Positions 33,323-47,700 of a stretch of 64,000 nt of DNA are shown here, one piece after another (the stretch's first letter is position 1; every line of letters starts with the position of its first letter). The translations under genes and the position numbers were made by a program. Source of the DNA: Bacillota bacterium (GTDB taxonomy: Bacteria > Bacillota > Clostridia > Christensenellales > Christensenellaceae); the NCBI GenBank assembly GCA_023408315.1, contig JAEYKI010000029.1, forward strand, positions 171,539-235,538, given 5' to 3'. Below the pieces are notes generated by a model. It did no database searches. It was not told the DNA's origin and saw only the letters and a list, made by a program, of their open reading frames with translations.

Positions 33323-35643
33323 AGAATATGAAAATAGGCAAAAAATTATTTGTGGCGTTCTTGGCCATTATTATTGGATTGGGGGCCATTGCGGGGTACG
33401 GCCTGTTTTCCATTGGCAGCCTGAATGCGGCGGATCAGAACATGTATAACGACAATTTGCTTGGCGTCAGCAGGATCAATGATATTACCGTGGCTTTTTA
33501 TGACCTGCGGCTTTCCGTTATGAAGGCGGTATATATGAACAGTACCCAGGATATTGCCGGAGCTTTGGAGAAAGCGCTTGCAACTGCGGACGAAAAGCTG
33601 CAGAAAGGTTTTGTGGATTACCAGGACACCGTGGTTGGACAGGAAGACCAAAATCAGTTTGACCAATTGAAACAATTGTATGCTGATTATACTGCCGAAG
33701 CGTATCAATTTACAGATATGCTCAGTAGCGGGGAACTGTCTGCCCAGCAAATTACAGACGAGATCAACGCGCTTGGGGCTCTTGGAGCCAAGGTTGCGGA
33801 GCATATTGGGGCTGTTACCCAGTACAACCAGGATATAGCTAATAAAACCGTGGAGGCCAATCAAAGCCTGGGGATGACAAGCATCTTTCTTTTGATTGCG
33901 CTGGCCGCTGCCGCCGCCGCCATAAGCATTCTGATATCCGTATTTGTAACCAGGGGTATTACACGTCCCATCAACAGCCTGGTTAAACTGGCGGACAAAG
34001 TTGCGCTTGGCGATATTGAAGTGCGGCAGGAATTGGACGACCTTGAAAAGTTTGCGCAGAAGCCGAGTGGCGAAGATAATGCGCAGGTAAATAACGAGAT
34101 TGATATACTGGTTGCGTCCCTGAAGAAAGTAATAACCAATATTCAGGACAATGCGGACAAGCTGCAAATGATTGCGGCAGGGAACATTGATATAGAAGCA
34201 AATGTTCTCTCTGAAAAGGATGTTTTGGGAAAAAGCATGCAGCAGACGGTTAGGACCATAGACAATCTGATTTTTGAGATCAACACAATGTCGCAGCAGC
34301 ATGACCTGGGGGACATTGACGTTGTGATCCCCGCCGAAAAATTTGAAGGAGCATACCAGGTGATGGCCGAGGGCATCAATACAATGGTACAGGGCCACAT
34401 TGCGGTTAAGAAAAAGGCCATGGCATGCGTATCGGAATTTGGGCGCGGCAACTTTGACGCTCCGCTGGTGCGGTTTCCCGGCAAAAAAGCGTTTATCAAC
34501 GATATTATAGAGCAAGTGCGTTCCAACCTGAAAGCCCTGATTACGGATGCAAACATGCTGGTGGAGTCCGCGCTGGAAGGGAATCTATCCGCAAGGGCGG
34601 ATGTAGTCCACCATGAGGGAGATTTCCGCAAAATCATCCAGGGCGTCAACGATACGCTGGACGCCGTGGTGGAACCCGTGCGGGAAGCGGCTGCGGTGTT
34701 GAAAGAAATGTCTGCCAAGAACTTCAGGACGTATGTGTCCGGAAATTACAAGGGAGACCATGCAGAGATTAAGAACGCAATCAATTATACGCTTGATTCT
34801 ATGAATAAAATATTAAACGAGATCAAGCAGGCGGCTGAGCAGGTGGCGGCGGGAAGCATGCAGGTATCCGCCGGGAATCAGGCGGTTTCCCAGGGGGCGA
34901 CCGAGCAGGCAAGCTCCATAGAAGAGTTAACGGTTACCATCAGCAATATTGCGGAGAAAACCCGGCAGAACGTAACCAACGCGAACGAATCCAAAGCTTC
35001 TGCAACCCGGTCCAAGGAACTGGCCGAGGGAGCAAACGAAAAAATGAAAGAAATGCTGCACTCCATGGAGGAGATTAACGAATCGTCTGAAAACATCTCC
35101 AAGATCATCAGGGTGATAGACGATATTGCGTTCCAGACCAATATATTGGCTCTCAACGCGGCTGTGGAGGCGGCAAGGGCAGGCGTTCACGGCAAAGGGT
35201 TTGCCGTGGTGGCGGAGGAAGTGCGCAGCCTTGCAGAAAGAAGCGCGCATGCGGCAAAGGAAACGGCGGAGATGATAGAAGGTTCCGTAAAAAGAGTTGG
35301 CGAAGGCACAAAACTTGCGGATAAAACGGCGGAGGCGCTGGATTTGATTGTGCAGGGCGCACTGAACGCGGAAGTGCTGGAGGAGCAGATTGTGCTGGCT
35401 TCGGGCGACCAGGCCGAACGCATCCGGCAGGTGAACCAGGGGATAGACGAACTCTCCAAGGTTGTGCAGACCAATTCTGCAACGGCACAGCAAAGCGCCG
35501 CGGCCAGCCAGGAACTTTCAGGCCAGGCGGAACTGCTGAAAGAAAGAATCAGCCAGTTTAAAATAAAGGAAGATGCGGACGGAGGTGTTGTGCAGGAATT
35601 GCTGTATTATCAAACGGCCGCCGCGGGCGACGTGAAATATTGA
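33319..35643 (+). CDS. Methyl-accepting chemotaxis protein with several HAMP-like modules
   Basis: The 774-residue product has a first membrane helix at about residues 10-33. An extracellular four-helix-bundle sensor follows (INDITVAFYDLRLSVMKAVY), then a second helix at about 193-213. The HAMP domain starts TRGITRPINSLVKLADKVALGD. After it come several HAMP-like repeats (LQMIAAGNIDIEA; ACVSEFGRGNFDAPL; LVESALEGNLSARA; LKEMSAKNFRTYVSG). The signalling hairpin holds IDDIAFQTNILALNAAVEAA near residue 605. No C-terminal CheR-binding pentapeptide is seen. The ligand is unknown. Confidence 0.93.
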   Translation: MKNMKIGKKLFVAFLAIIIGLGAIAGYGLFSIGSLNAADQNMYNDNLLGVSRINDITVAFYDLRLSVMKAVYMNSTQDIAGALEKALATADEKLQKGFVDYQDTVVGQEDQNQFDQLKQLYADYTAEAYQFTDMLSSGELSAQQITDEINALGALGAKVAEHIGAVTQYNQDIANKTVEANQSLGMTSIFLLIALAAAAAAISILISVFVTRGITRPINSLVKLADKVALGDIEVRQELDDLEKFAQKPSGEDNAQVNNEIDILVASLKKVITNIQDNADKLQMIAAGNIDIEANVLSEKDVLGKSMQQTVRTIDNLIFEINTMSQQHDLGDIDVVIPAEKFEGAYQVMAEGINTMVQGHIAVKKKAMACVSEFGRGNFDAPLVRFPGKKAFINDIIEQVRSNLKALITDANMLVESALEGNLSARADVVHHEGDFRKIIQGVNDTLDAVVEPVREAAAVLKEMSAKNFRTYVSGNYKGDHAEIKNAINYTLDSMNKILNEIKQAAEQVAAGSMQVSAGNQAVSQGATEQASSIEELTVTISNIAEKTRQNVTNANESKASATRSKELAEGANEKMKEMLHSMEEINESSENISKIIRVIDDIAFQTNILALNAAVEAARAGVHGKGFAVVAEEVRSLAERSAHAAKETAEMIEGSVKRVGEGTKLADKTAEALDLIVQGALNAEVLEEQIVLASGDQAERIRQVNQGIDELSKVVQTNSATAQQSAAASQELSGQAELLKERISQFKIKEDADGGVVQELLYYQTAAAGDVKY

Positions 35644-35661
35644 TTCCAAGGACACATTTAT

Positions 35662-35698
35662 AAAAAAGCGCGGTAAAAAAAGCCGCGTTTTTTTTAAA
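35662..35698 (+). terminator. Terminator after the chemoreceptor gene
   Basis: AAAAAAGCGCGG pairs with CCGCGTTTTTT (one bulged base) and is followed by a T run. Confidence 0.75.
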
Positions 35699-35792
35699 AA
35701 TTTTTTTGTCGAATATAAACTTTTTGGATGTTTATACGATTAAGTATTTAATAGATAATTTTTCTAATCATTTTAATAATGGAGTTGGGCGT

Positions 35793-38700
35793 ATGGCTTG
35801 TTGCAATGGGTTGACTAAGGACACATACTTTTTTAGGAGAGCAGCGGTTTCAGTTATTGTATGCATTGCGCTTGTATTCACCCAACTTGCGCCCGTAGCC
35901 TATGCGGACGAATCCGGCGTGCCTTTTGCCGGATTTAATCAGCAAAATATAAACTTAACCGCCACAAACTGGTCTACTTCGGACCAGGCAACCGTTGGCA
36001 GCGCCATCACCATGGCGGGCAGCGACAGCCATGCGGTTTATTATATCAATTTGACGGGCATCGCAAATTCTGTGGACTGTGGCACGTTGAAGATTGATTT
36101 TTCTGTGTTGGCGACCATTGGAAACGAGGCAGCGGTTGATTTGGACAGCGCCAGCGCCACCATCACTTTCCGTGAAACGGAGGGTGGCGCCCCGCTTGAT
36201 TCCTATACCGTAAGCCGCGGAACGGCCAGCCCGGGCACTGGGCTTTCTCTTGCGTCGGACGCCACGGTTCCGGTTCGCACGCGTTTTATTTTTATAGACC
36301 TGCGCGGCGTTAAGGCGGGCAGCACAAACACGGTGTCTTTTTCGTCTCCCTCCCTGTACATACGCGACGCGCAGGACCCCACTTTAACAGTAAGCCGCAG
36401 CACAGACTGGACCAACCAGGACGTAACGGTCACCCTGACGGCCGCGGATACGCAAAGCGGCGTGCAGGGTATATACGACGCTTCAAACAGTCATTCTGTT
36501 TCTTCTACAGCTCAATACCAGTATAACGTTTCATCCAATTCTTCCGCCAGCTTTTACACAATGGACTGGGCGGGCCGCACATCTGAAGCGGTGAATGTTG
36601 TTGTATCCAATATAGACAAAAACGGCCCGGCAGCCGCCCCGGAAATCGGCCTGAGCAAAACGGGATGGTCCGCAGAACCCGTTACGCTGACGCTTTCGGA
36701 TACAGCCCCGGCAGGGGGAGAAAGTCCGGAGACGCGCCAGTACAGGCTGAACGGCGGGGAATGGACGCCATATACCGAGCCTGTTACGCTCAACACGTCC
36801 GGTGAAATCAATATAGAAACGCGCGTTGTGGACGGAGCGGGCAACAGCTCGGGCATAAAATCCGCCACGGCATACGTGGATTTGATTTCGCCTGCCATAG
36901 ATACGCTTTCGCCGGAAGTGTATTCCTCTGGCGGCGCAACCATTACGTTTGCTGCAAGCGATGCGGGCGGTTCCGGCCTGGCGGAAAAACGCTGGGCGGC
37001 GGGCTCGCAAAACGTGGCCTATTTTGCCATTGGGGGGACGGTTTTGCCGGGCGACACGTTTGACGTTGCCACGGGCGGCGTGTATACGGTTTATGCCAAA
37101 GACAACGCCGGCAATACCACGCTTACAACCATTAACGTGGATACCTATCCAACCATCAGCACCATTCAAGACCAGAATGTGGACGAAGACCAGCAAAAAA
37201 CGGTCAACTTCACGGTATCTGATTCGGAAACAGAGGCAGGCAGCCTGGCTGTTTCCGCTGTTTCTTCAGACACCGGGGTTCTGCCTGATCCGCAGGTGAC
37301 CAATGAAAACGGAAGTGTCAGCCTGGTTCTGGCGCCAGCCGAAAACCGGAACGGAACCGCGACGGTAACCGTAACCGTTCGGGATGGCAGCGGCAACAGC
37401 ACACAGGCGCAGTTTGTTGTAACCGTAAACGACATAAACGACGTGCCGGTTGCAGCAAACGACGAGGCTCTGACACAGGAGGATACGCCTGTATCCATTG
37501 ATGTGCTGGCAAACGATACGGACAGCGATGGAGATACCCTTACCATTTCCGCAGCGGGGGGAGCGTCGCACGGTACGGTTACAATCGCGGGGGACAAGCG
37601 TTCCTTGACGTATACGCCCGCCGCCAATTATAACGGAACGGATAGCTTTACCTATACGGCTACGGACGGAGACGCCGCGAGCCAGCCGGCAACTGTTTCT
37701 GTGACCATTGAAGAGGAAAACGATCCTCCGCACGCCGTGGACGACTCGGTGACCCTGCAGGAAGACAACGATATTTTAATAGACGTGCTGGCAAACGATA
37801 CGGATTTGGACAAAGATACCACCGCAGACGAAGTTCTTACCATTCAGTCCGTATCTGCTCCAGACCACGGGACGGCGGTATTGCAGGACAATAAAATCCT
37901 GTATAGCGCACCCTCTGACTGGTCGGGAACGGACAGCTTTACCTATACCATTCAGGACCGGAAGGGAGTTGCATCCCAGGCCACGGTGCGCGTTACGGTG
38001 CAGCCGGTAAACGACGCTCCCAAGTTCAGCGGCGACTTGAAGGACGCATATACGGTATTGGAAGACAGCGGAGAGCATACCGTTACATTTGATATTTCTG
38101 ATGTGGAGACAGACCAGGACAGCCTGATGCTGCAGGCTGCAAGCGGCGACGAAACCAAGATACGCAATTCCTCCATTGTAATTGGCGGCCTGGGCGACTT
38201 GGACAGCGAGGCAACGCTTGCTTTTACGCCGGTTGCAAACGCGAATGGAGATGTAGACCTTTACCTGAAACTGAGCGACGGTTTTATTGTGACTGAAAAA
38301 ACCGTGACCATCCATATTACGCCCGTAAACGATGCGCCCCAGGCAAACCCGGATACGTACCAGTATTTTGAGGATACGAGCCTGGTGATAGATATGGATG
38401 AACTGACGGATAACGATACGGACATAGAGGACGATCCGCTTACTTTTGCGGGAATAGCTTCCCAGCCTTTGCACGGCACTCTGGTGTTGCAGAGCGGCAA
38501 CAGTTACCGCTATGAGCCTGAGGCAAACTACAGCGGGGATGTGACGTTTACCTATACCGTTTCGGACGGAACGGATACCGCAACCGGGCTGGTGACATTG
38601 AAGGGAACGGCCGTAAACGACGCGCCCACCATTACGCTGGACAGCAATAATGTATACGAAACGGACGAGGACGAGACAATATCCGGCCTTAAATTCCACA

Positions 38701-41700
38701 TTAGTGACCTGGAAACGGCTGAAAACGACCTGATTGTTACGGCGGGCAGTTCCAACCCGGATATTGTTTCCGCGGACCACATCACTGTAAACAAGGGCTC
38801 GGACGGCGCGTGCACACTTTCCATACAGCCCAACGCAGACCGCAATGGCGAGGCTACCATTACGCTCACCGTAAGCGACGGGAACCTGATGAACAGCGCC
38901 GGCTTTTTATTGAAGATAATAGCTAAGCCCGATAACCCCATAGCCCAGGACGATTATATTTCCGTGGCGCAGAGCGGAACGGCAGTGTTTCAGCCCATGG
39001 CGAACGATAACGATGTGGACGGGGACACGCTTACCATTGTAAGCTACACCCAGCCTGCCAAGGGAACGGTTACCAGGAACGGGGACACGCTTTCTTATCA
39101 GGATACCTCGGGCGCGGCGGGCGCGGACCAGTTTACATATACAGTAAGCGACGGGGCGCTGCAAGCCACAGCAACCGTATATATTTCTATCGGCGGTTTT
39201 TCCTTCCCGCCTAAAATATCCGGGGTTCCAAGCCAGTTTTTGAACGAGGACCAATCGACGTCTGTATTGCCCTTTACGATTTTTGACCCGGATGCGGGCG
39301 AAACGCTCACGCTCACGGCATCCTCCGACAACGAGGGCCTTGTGCCCAATGAACCGGCCAATATTGTGCTTGTAAAGGGAGCGGACGGGAACTGCTCCGT
39401 TCAAATCGTGCCGTTGGCGGGTAAATCCGGAATCGCGAACATTACGCTCACCGTGGAGGATCCGGCGTATAACCAGGCAAAGAGCAAGTTTACGGTTACG
39501 GTATATCCGGTGAACAGCCCGCCCGTTGCAGTGAACGACGCTTTTGTTGTAAATGAGGACACCACCAGCATCCTTGATATGCTGAATAATGATTCCGACG
39601 ATGAAACTGCGCATGACCAGCTTAAAATCGTATCGGTCCACACGCCCGATGATTTTCACGGACGGCTGAACCTTGTGGATGGGGAATACCAGTATACGCC
39701 GCATCTCAACTATTATGGAAGCGATTCCTTTACCTATACCATGACGGACGGGGAGACGACCGCCCAGGCATCGGTTACCATTACTGTAAACCCGGTAAAC
39801 GACGCGCCACGCGCCTACAACATTTGGAGAGAGCTGCCAAACAGCGCAGGAACCGAAACCGTTACCTTTGGCATCAGCGGGTACGACCTGGAGGGAGATA
39901 CTCTTTACCCGCACAGCGTCGGCGCCCCGCGGAACGGCACGGCGGTCATTAACGGAGACGGCACCATTACCTACACCCGAACAAAAATATCTGCGGAAGA
40001 CAACGGCGCGGATTCATTTACCTATACCATACGCGACCGGGAGACGGCAACCGGGGATGTTCTTTATGCAACCGCTACTGTGTACATAGGCGTTGATTTT
40101 GGTTCCAACGTATGGTCCGAGGATGTGTGGGCATACGAAGATGAAGACGCGGAGGCTTTCTGGATACCGCTTTCGTTCAGTTTCCCCGGCGGCCATACAA
40201 TCAGCGTTTCAACGGGCGCGTCCACGCTCGGTTCCATTACCCAGACAGACGCAGCGGGCAAGCGCGTGCAGTTTACGCCCAATGCCAACGCTAACGGAGA
40301 GGAAACAATTTCTTATACCGTAACGGACGAAACGGCGGGCAAAATTTCCACCTCCAACATTCATCTGACGATCTATCCGGTGAACGATCGGCCTGTGTTT
40401 ACCATAGTGCCCGATGACCAGACAGCCCAGGAAGACCATGCGACGGGAGAACTGGACGTCCAGTTCAGCGACCCGGACAGCACAGGGCTTTTGTTCAACG
40501 TGTTTGTAGTAAATGATGATGAATCCAAGCCTGTCTTGTTAAAAGAAGGGGTCACTGTTACCCGTGCAGACGAAAACAACGCCAAAATACAGCTTGCGCC
40601 GGTGGCAAACGCCAACGGCACCGCAACGGTTACATTGCAGGCCAGCGACGGCATGCTGAGCGCGGAGGAAACCTTTACCTTTACCGTAACGCCGGTGAAC
40701 GACGCGCCCACGGCGGAAGACCTGTCTGTGATTATGCAGGAAGACACCTCCCAGACTATTACGGTTTTAGGGCCAAACAGCGATGTGGACGGCGATACCC
40801 TTATTGTTACGGCGGGCAGCGCTTCGGACGGCGCCGCTGTGGTAAACCCGGACGGCACCATAACCTATACGCCAAAGGCGGACTTTTTTGGCGTGGATGC
40901 TTTCACCTATACGCTGGACGATGGCCACGGGGGAACGGCTACCGCCACTGTTACCATTACGGTGCAGAACGTGAACGACCTGCCGGTGATTGGCGGGCTG
41001 AATTCCAAATACCAGACCGACGAGGATATTGCCCTTGCCGTGCCCTTTACCATTTTTGACGCGGACGGGGATGTGCTCACGCTCACAATTGCGTCCGGCA
41101 ACACAACGCTGTTCCCGGAGGGAAGCCTTGTTCTTACGGGAACGGGCGGCAACAGAACATTGACGGCAACGCCCGCGGCCAACCTGTTTGGCAGCGCCCT
41201 TATAACCTTAACGCTGAACGACGGGCACACGCCGGGTACAACAACCCAGAAGTTTACCATTACTGTGAATTCCGTGAACGACGTGCCCACGGTGGTTGGA
41301 GACAGCTACACCATTGCGGAAGACACGCCCACGCAGTTTAACGTGCTTTCAAACGATTCGGATGTGGACAACGCCGTGTTTAATATTGTGGCTGTCGGAA
41401 AACCGGCAAACGGCACGGCGGTAAACAACGGCGGCTCTATTCTTTACACGCCAAAAGCAAATTATTACGGGACAGATACGTTTACCTATACGGTTGCGGA
41501 CAGTGACAACGGGCAGGCAACGGCAACGGTAAACGTTACCATTACCCCGGTGAACGACCCGCCAAACGCGGCGTCGGATTCGGCTACAACAGCCGAGGAC
41601 ACGCCCGTGACGATTTCCGTTCTTTCCAATGATTCGGACGTGGAAGGAAATACGCTGCAGGTGCTCTCCGCCAGTGGGGGCAGCCTTTCGCAAAGCATCA

Positions 41701-44700
41701 CGGTAAACCCGGACGGCACCGTTACGTATACGCCTGCGCTCAATAAAAATGGCACGGATACGTTTACCTATACCGTATCAGACGGGCAGCCGGAAAACAA
41801 CCAGAGCACGGGCACCGTTACTGTAAAAATCACTCCGGTGAACGACGCGCCCAAAGTGGAAAACGACCCGTCCAATCCGCCTGGCGAATGGACGATGAAA
41901 GAGGATGAAACAGGCATCTTTAAGTTTGATGTGAGCGACCCGGAAACAGACGTAAAAAATCTGATTGTTACCATGTATTCCAGCAACCAGACTATTATTA
42001 AGGATACTTCCATTACGTTTACAGGTTCGGGAATTGTAAAAACGGCGTCCCTTGTGCCCGAGCTGAATCAGTCCGGAGATTTGACCATATACGTGAACGC
42101 AAGCGACGGGGATAAAACTACAGTTGCTATCTTCAATCTGCATGTGATCCCGGTGAACGACACGCCGGAGATACATGCGCAAAACCTGACGACAAACGAA
42201 GACACACCCGTTTCTGGCAGGGCAACGGGCAGCGATGTGGAATCCACGGCTCTGACGTTTGCCCAGGGAACAAACCCGGGAGAGGGCCCCTCGCATGGCA
42301 GTGTGGAAGTGCAGAGCAACGGCGATTACACGTATACGCCCGCCGCAAACTATAACGGCACGGACAGCTTTGTGGTAACGGTGGACGACGGGTCCGGCGC
42401 GGACAACAGCGTAAGCCGAAAAACTGTAACCGTAACCGTGAATCCGGCGAACGACGCGCCCACCGCGGCCCCGGATTCCGATTCGACCAGTGAGGATACC
42501 TCTGTAATTATACCCGTTCTGGCAAACGATTTTGATGTGGATACGGACCCGGACCTGAACGCGCACCCAGGGAGCGAGAGCATCTCCCTTGTATCGGGCA
42601 GCATTACAGCGCCCACGCACGGCACGGCGGCGGAGGAATCCGGGCAGATCAGGTACACGCCCGCATCCAACTGGAACGGCACGGATACCTTTAACTACAC
42701 CATACGGGATACGGCGGGTCTTACATCCACAGCCACCGTTACGGTGGTGGTGAATCCGGTGAACGACGATCCCGCAAATGGGGACGATTTGTACACCGTT
42801 GTGGAGGATACGCCCAAAGTGCTGGATGTTCTGGATAATGATGATGTGGATATAAAGACCAATCCATCCACAGAGGAACTGACAATCACAGGCATTCAAT
42901 CGGGGCCGTCGCACGGGACGGCAGATTATTCGGGCGGTAAGAATATAACTTATACGCCAGCCTCCAATTACTATGGAACAGACAGTTTTGTATACAATAT
43001 GCAGGATAAAGCGGGTAAAACAGGCGAGTTTACCGTAAATATCACGGTAACGCCGGTGAACGACCAGCCCACCATAACCCCCAAGCCCATGCCTGACCAA
43101 ACCGTGGAAGAGGACGTTGCCACAGGCGCTCTTTCCTTTACGGTTGCCGACGTGGAAGACGAGGTGGCGAAGCTTGCCGTAACGGCAAGCAGCAGCAACC
43201 AAACGCTTGTTCCAAACAGTAATCTGGCGGTTACAAAGAATTCGGACGGAACCTGCACCATTACCGTTACGCCCGCGGCACACCGTAACACCCAGGCGGA
43301 TGGCACGGCGGTAATCACCGTGCAGGTAAAGGATTTGGGCAACCTTACAAACACCGCCACATTTACGCTGACGGTTACCGCGAAAAACAACGAGCCTGAC
43401 GCGCAGGCGGATTTTTTTGAGACGGACGAAAATACCCCTGTGCTTCTGGATGTGCTGAATAACGACGACGTGGACCTGAACATAGAAGGGGATACTCTGG
43501 AGATATTGTCTGTTTCACACGATGATCCCAAACTGGGAGAGTATAGCGTGGTTACAGACCCCGCGGACAACAACAGGCAAAAAATAAGCTTTACGCCCTA
43601 CGCAAACTGGACAAGCAAGACAGACCAGAACCAGGTGCTGCATTACACCATGAAAGACGGGTCTGGCGCCGAGTCGTCCGCGCTGGCCACGCTGGCCGTA
43701 AGGGCGGTGAACGATGATCCGCAAATAGCGGAAACCATTCCGGACCAGGAAATGGACGAGGACGCGGAAACCGGTACCGGCGCCATAGCGTTTACGGTAT
43801 CGGACGAGGAAGACGCGGCGGCGGACCTTGATGTAGAGGCCACGAGCAGCGATACAGCTCTGTTTACGGAAGCCGGTATTATTCTATCCGGAAGCGGGGC
43901 GAACCGCACCATACAATTGATTCCGGCGGCAGATCAGAACGGGGAGGCAACTATCTCTTTAACTGTTAAAGACAAGGATGGCGGAGAAACAACCAAAACG
44001 TTTAAGGTATTGGTTAATCCGGTTCCCGATCTGCCCGAGGACGGAGACGACATTTTTACGGTGGTGGAGGATACGCCCACAACCCTGAATGTACTTTTGA
44101 ATGATGCAGAGGTGGATACTACCACCAATCCGGATATTACCACGCTGACGCTGCTTTCCATTGGTACAGGTGAGGCCGCGCCCAAGCATGGAGACGCGGT
44201 GATTGTGGATAACAAAGTATTGTATACGCCCGATTTAAATAATAACGAAGACGATTCGTTTACCTATACCATGAGGAACCAATCCGGGCTGCAAGGCACT
44301 TTTAAGGTTGATGTTAAAATAACGCCGGTGAACGACCCGCCCGATATCATTGCCGCCATTGGGGATAAAGAAACCTCGGAAGGAATCGCCATTGGGCCGT
44401 TCAGCTTTACGGTGAGCGATGTGGACGATGACCTTAAAAACCTTTATGTGGAGGCCGGCAGTACAAACCAGGTGCTTATACCCATAGACTCTACTCATAT
44501 TACCTTTACCGCAGATGAATTAAATTACGCAAACCGTGCGGTTTCCATTCAACCGGCGGGAAAATGGAACGGCGCCTCCACCATAACGCTTACCGTAAAG
44601 GACGACGATCATGCCTGGGATGCGGGCAGCGTGACGACATTTAAAGTTGTTGTAAAAGAAGTGAACGACCCGCCGGTAGCGGTTGCCGATTCGTTTACAT

Positions 44701-47700
44701 CCAACGAAGACACGGCCGTTACGCTGAACGTGCTTGGAAACGATACTGACGCGGACCTGGAGACAAACCCGTCTACGGAAACAATGACCATAAAAGAAAT
44801 TACCCAGCCAAACCATGCGGCCGCCAGCATACAACCCGGCGGCAAACAGTTATTGTTTACGCCCAAAGACAACTGGAACGGAACGGCGCAATTTACTTAT
44901 ACCATTCAGGATGCGGCGGGCATTACCTCCACTGCCAACGTACAGGTGAAAGTGAACGCTAAAAACGACGCGCCCACGGTGGCGGCGGATACGGCTTCTA
45001 CAAATGAAGACACGGAAGTGACCATAGACGCCCTGGCCAACGATTCAGACATTGATACGGATACGGATTTAAACACAGACCCCAACTGGAACCCCGCAAG
45101 CGAGACGATTGCAATTGATCCAGGTGGCTTTGCAAATGTAGACGGCGGCACGGTTGCGGTTGTGGATGGCAAAATTAAATACACGCCAAAAGCAAACTGG
45201 AACGGCGCGGACGAGTTTACCTATACGGCAGTTGACGCCGCGGGCGCAAAAACAGCGGGAACCGTAACGCTAACCGTAAATCCGGTGAACGACGCGCCTA
45301 TGGCAGCGGACGATGCCGCCACCCTGAATGAGGATTCGGCCAAAACAATTACGGTTCTGGCAAATGATTCGGACGCGGACCTTTCTGCAACAAACAACCA
45401 TCCCGTAACAGACGCGCTCACGGTAGCCATTCAAACAGGCCCGCAGCACGGCGGGGTTGTGCTGAACGCAAACAATACGGTCACCTATACGCCCGCGGCG
45501 AACTGGAACGGAAGCGACGAATTTACCTATACCATCACAGACAAAGCGGGGGCTGCTTCCAGCGCAACGGTGCGCCTGACGGTAAACCAGGTGAACGACG
45601 CCCCCGTGGCGGTTGCGGACAGCAAAACGATTGATGAAGATACGAATATTTTAATAGACGTTCTGGCGAACGATACGGATACGGACAAGAATGAGGCCTT
45701 AAACAAAACGCCGGGTGCGGAATCCCTGTCCATTGTGGCGGGCAGCGTAACGGGCGCGCAGCACGGCACCGCGGTGATAGAAAGCGAACAGGTGCGCTAT
45801 ACGCCCACGGCAAACTGGAACGGCGTGGAAACGTTTACGTATACCGTGCGCGATGTAACAGGAGCGACTTCCGTGGGAACTGTTACGGTTACGGTCAACC
45901 AGGTGAACGACGCGCCTGTAGCAGCGGCGGATTCCGCCACCATTACGGAAGGCTCGTTTGCCACCATTAATGTGCTTGCAAACGATTCGGACGTGGATAA
46001 GAATGCAGCCTTAAACGCAACGCCTTCCGCAGAAAGCCTGCACGTTGATCCGGATGGATTTTCTGCAACCGCACACGGATCTGTTGTTGTAAACGGAGAC
46101 AATACCATAACCTATACGCCCGTTGCGGATTGGAACGGCACAGAAACATTCACGTATACGGTGCGGGACGCCGCGGGAGCGTCTGCAACCTCGCAGGTAA
46201 CAGTAACCGTGACCCAGGTGAACGACGCGCCTGTGGCAGCGGCGGATTGGGGCGAAACAAACGAGGATACAGCCGTTGCCATAGATGTGCTGGCAAACGA
46301 TACGGATAAGGACAAAGACCCGGACCTGAATGCAAATCCATCCGCAGAGAGCCTTACCCTGGACAGCAACGGGTTTTATGGGGTTCAGAACGGAACGGCG
46401 GTTGTTGAGGACAACAAAATAAAGTTTACGCCGGCCGCCAACTGGAACGGAGAAACCAGCTTTCAGTATACCGTGCGGGATGCTTCCAACGTACCGGCAA
46501 CGGCATATGTTACGGTTATGGTGCATGCGGTGAACGACGCGCCTGTGGCCGTTGCGGACGCCGCCACGGTAAACGAGGATTCCTCTGTGCTGATCAATGC
46601 GCTTGCGAACGATACGGACGCGGACCAGAGCGCAACACTGAACAAGGATACTGCCGCAAACCCCGCGGGCGAGATTCTTGCCCTGGATGCGGGCGGCTTT
46701 GCCGGCCTGCAGCACGGAACCGCGGTTGTAGAAGGCGGGCAGATACGGTACACGCCCGTGGCCAACTGGAACGGCACGGAGACCTTTACCTATACGGTTC
46801 GCGACCCTGCCGGCGCGCCGGCTGCCGGAACCGTTACGGTAACCGTGAATCAGGTGAACGACGCGCCGGTAGCGGCAAACGATGAAGTGACAACAAACGA
46901 AGATACGCAGGTTGTGATAAACGCGCTTGCAAACGATACGGACCTGGATAAAGATGTGGACTTGAACGCCAATCCGGGAGCGGAAGTTTTGTCACTGGAT
47001 GCGCTTGGATTCGGAGAGGTGAGCCACGGAACGGTTGCGGCTGACGGCAACCAGATCAGGTATACGCCCGAGGCCAACTGGAACGGAGAGGTCTCCTTTA
47101 CTTATACAGTGAAAGACAAGGCGGGAGCGGCTTCCGTGGCAACTGTAAAGGTTATTATAAAAGGCGTGAACGACGCGCCGGACGCGGTGGCGGACGCTGT
47201 GGAAATGGACGAAGATACGGCCATTTTGATTGACGTGCTGGCAAACGATAAGGATACGGATAAAAATGAAACATTGAACAATGACCCCGATGCAGACCCG
47301 GACGACGAAGCGATACTGCTTACCGGCGTATCCGGCGCAACCAACGGAACGGCAGAGATGGAGGGAGGAAAGGTGCGCTTTACTCCCAAAGCCAACTGGA
47401 ACGGAACGGAAATATTCTCTTATAGTGTGCGCGACGTGTACGGGGATACGGATACAGCGTTTATAACGGTTACGGTGAAACAGGTGAACGATACGCCCGC
47501 TCCCCAAAACGACACGGCAAGCGCAGACGAAGATTCCAGCGTAATCATTGGTGTTCTTGATAACGACTGGGACGAAGACCTTTCCACCGCCAACAACCAT
47601 CCCATGGAGGAACAGCTCTCCTCGCAGGTAAGCAGCGCGCCCGCGCATGGCACGGCGCAGGCAAATGCGGACGGCACGATTACCTATACGCCCGCCGCCA

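Noticed and set aside
35706..35792. Earlier TTG start for the giant protein
   Set aside because: It follows the terminator T run with no ribosome binding site and would place 29 residues before a good signal peptide.
41778..43283. 501-codon minus-strand ORF and many similar antisense ORFs across 36200-50300
   Set aside because: They mirror the repetitive, G+C-biased codons of the giant plus-strand gene. Their translations have no recognisable domains, and no ribosome binding sites precede them.
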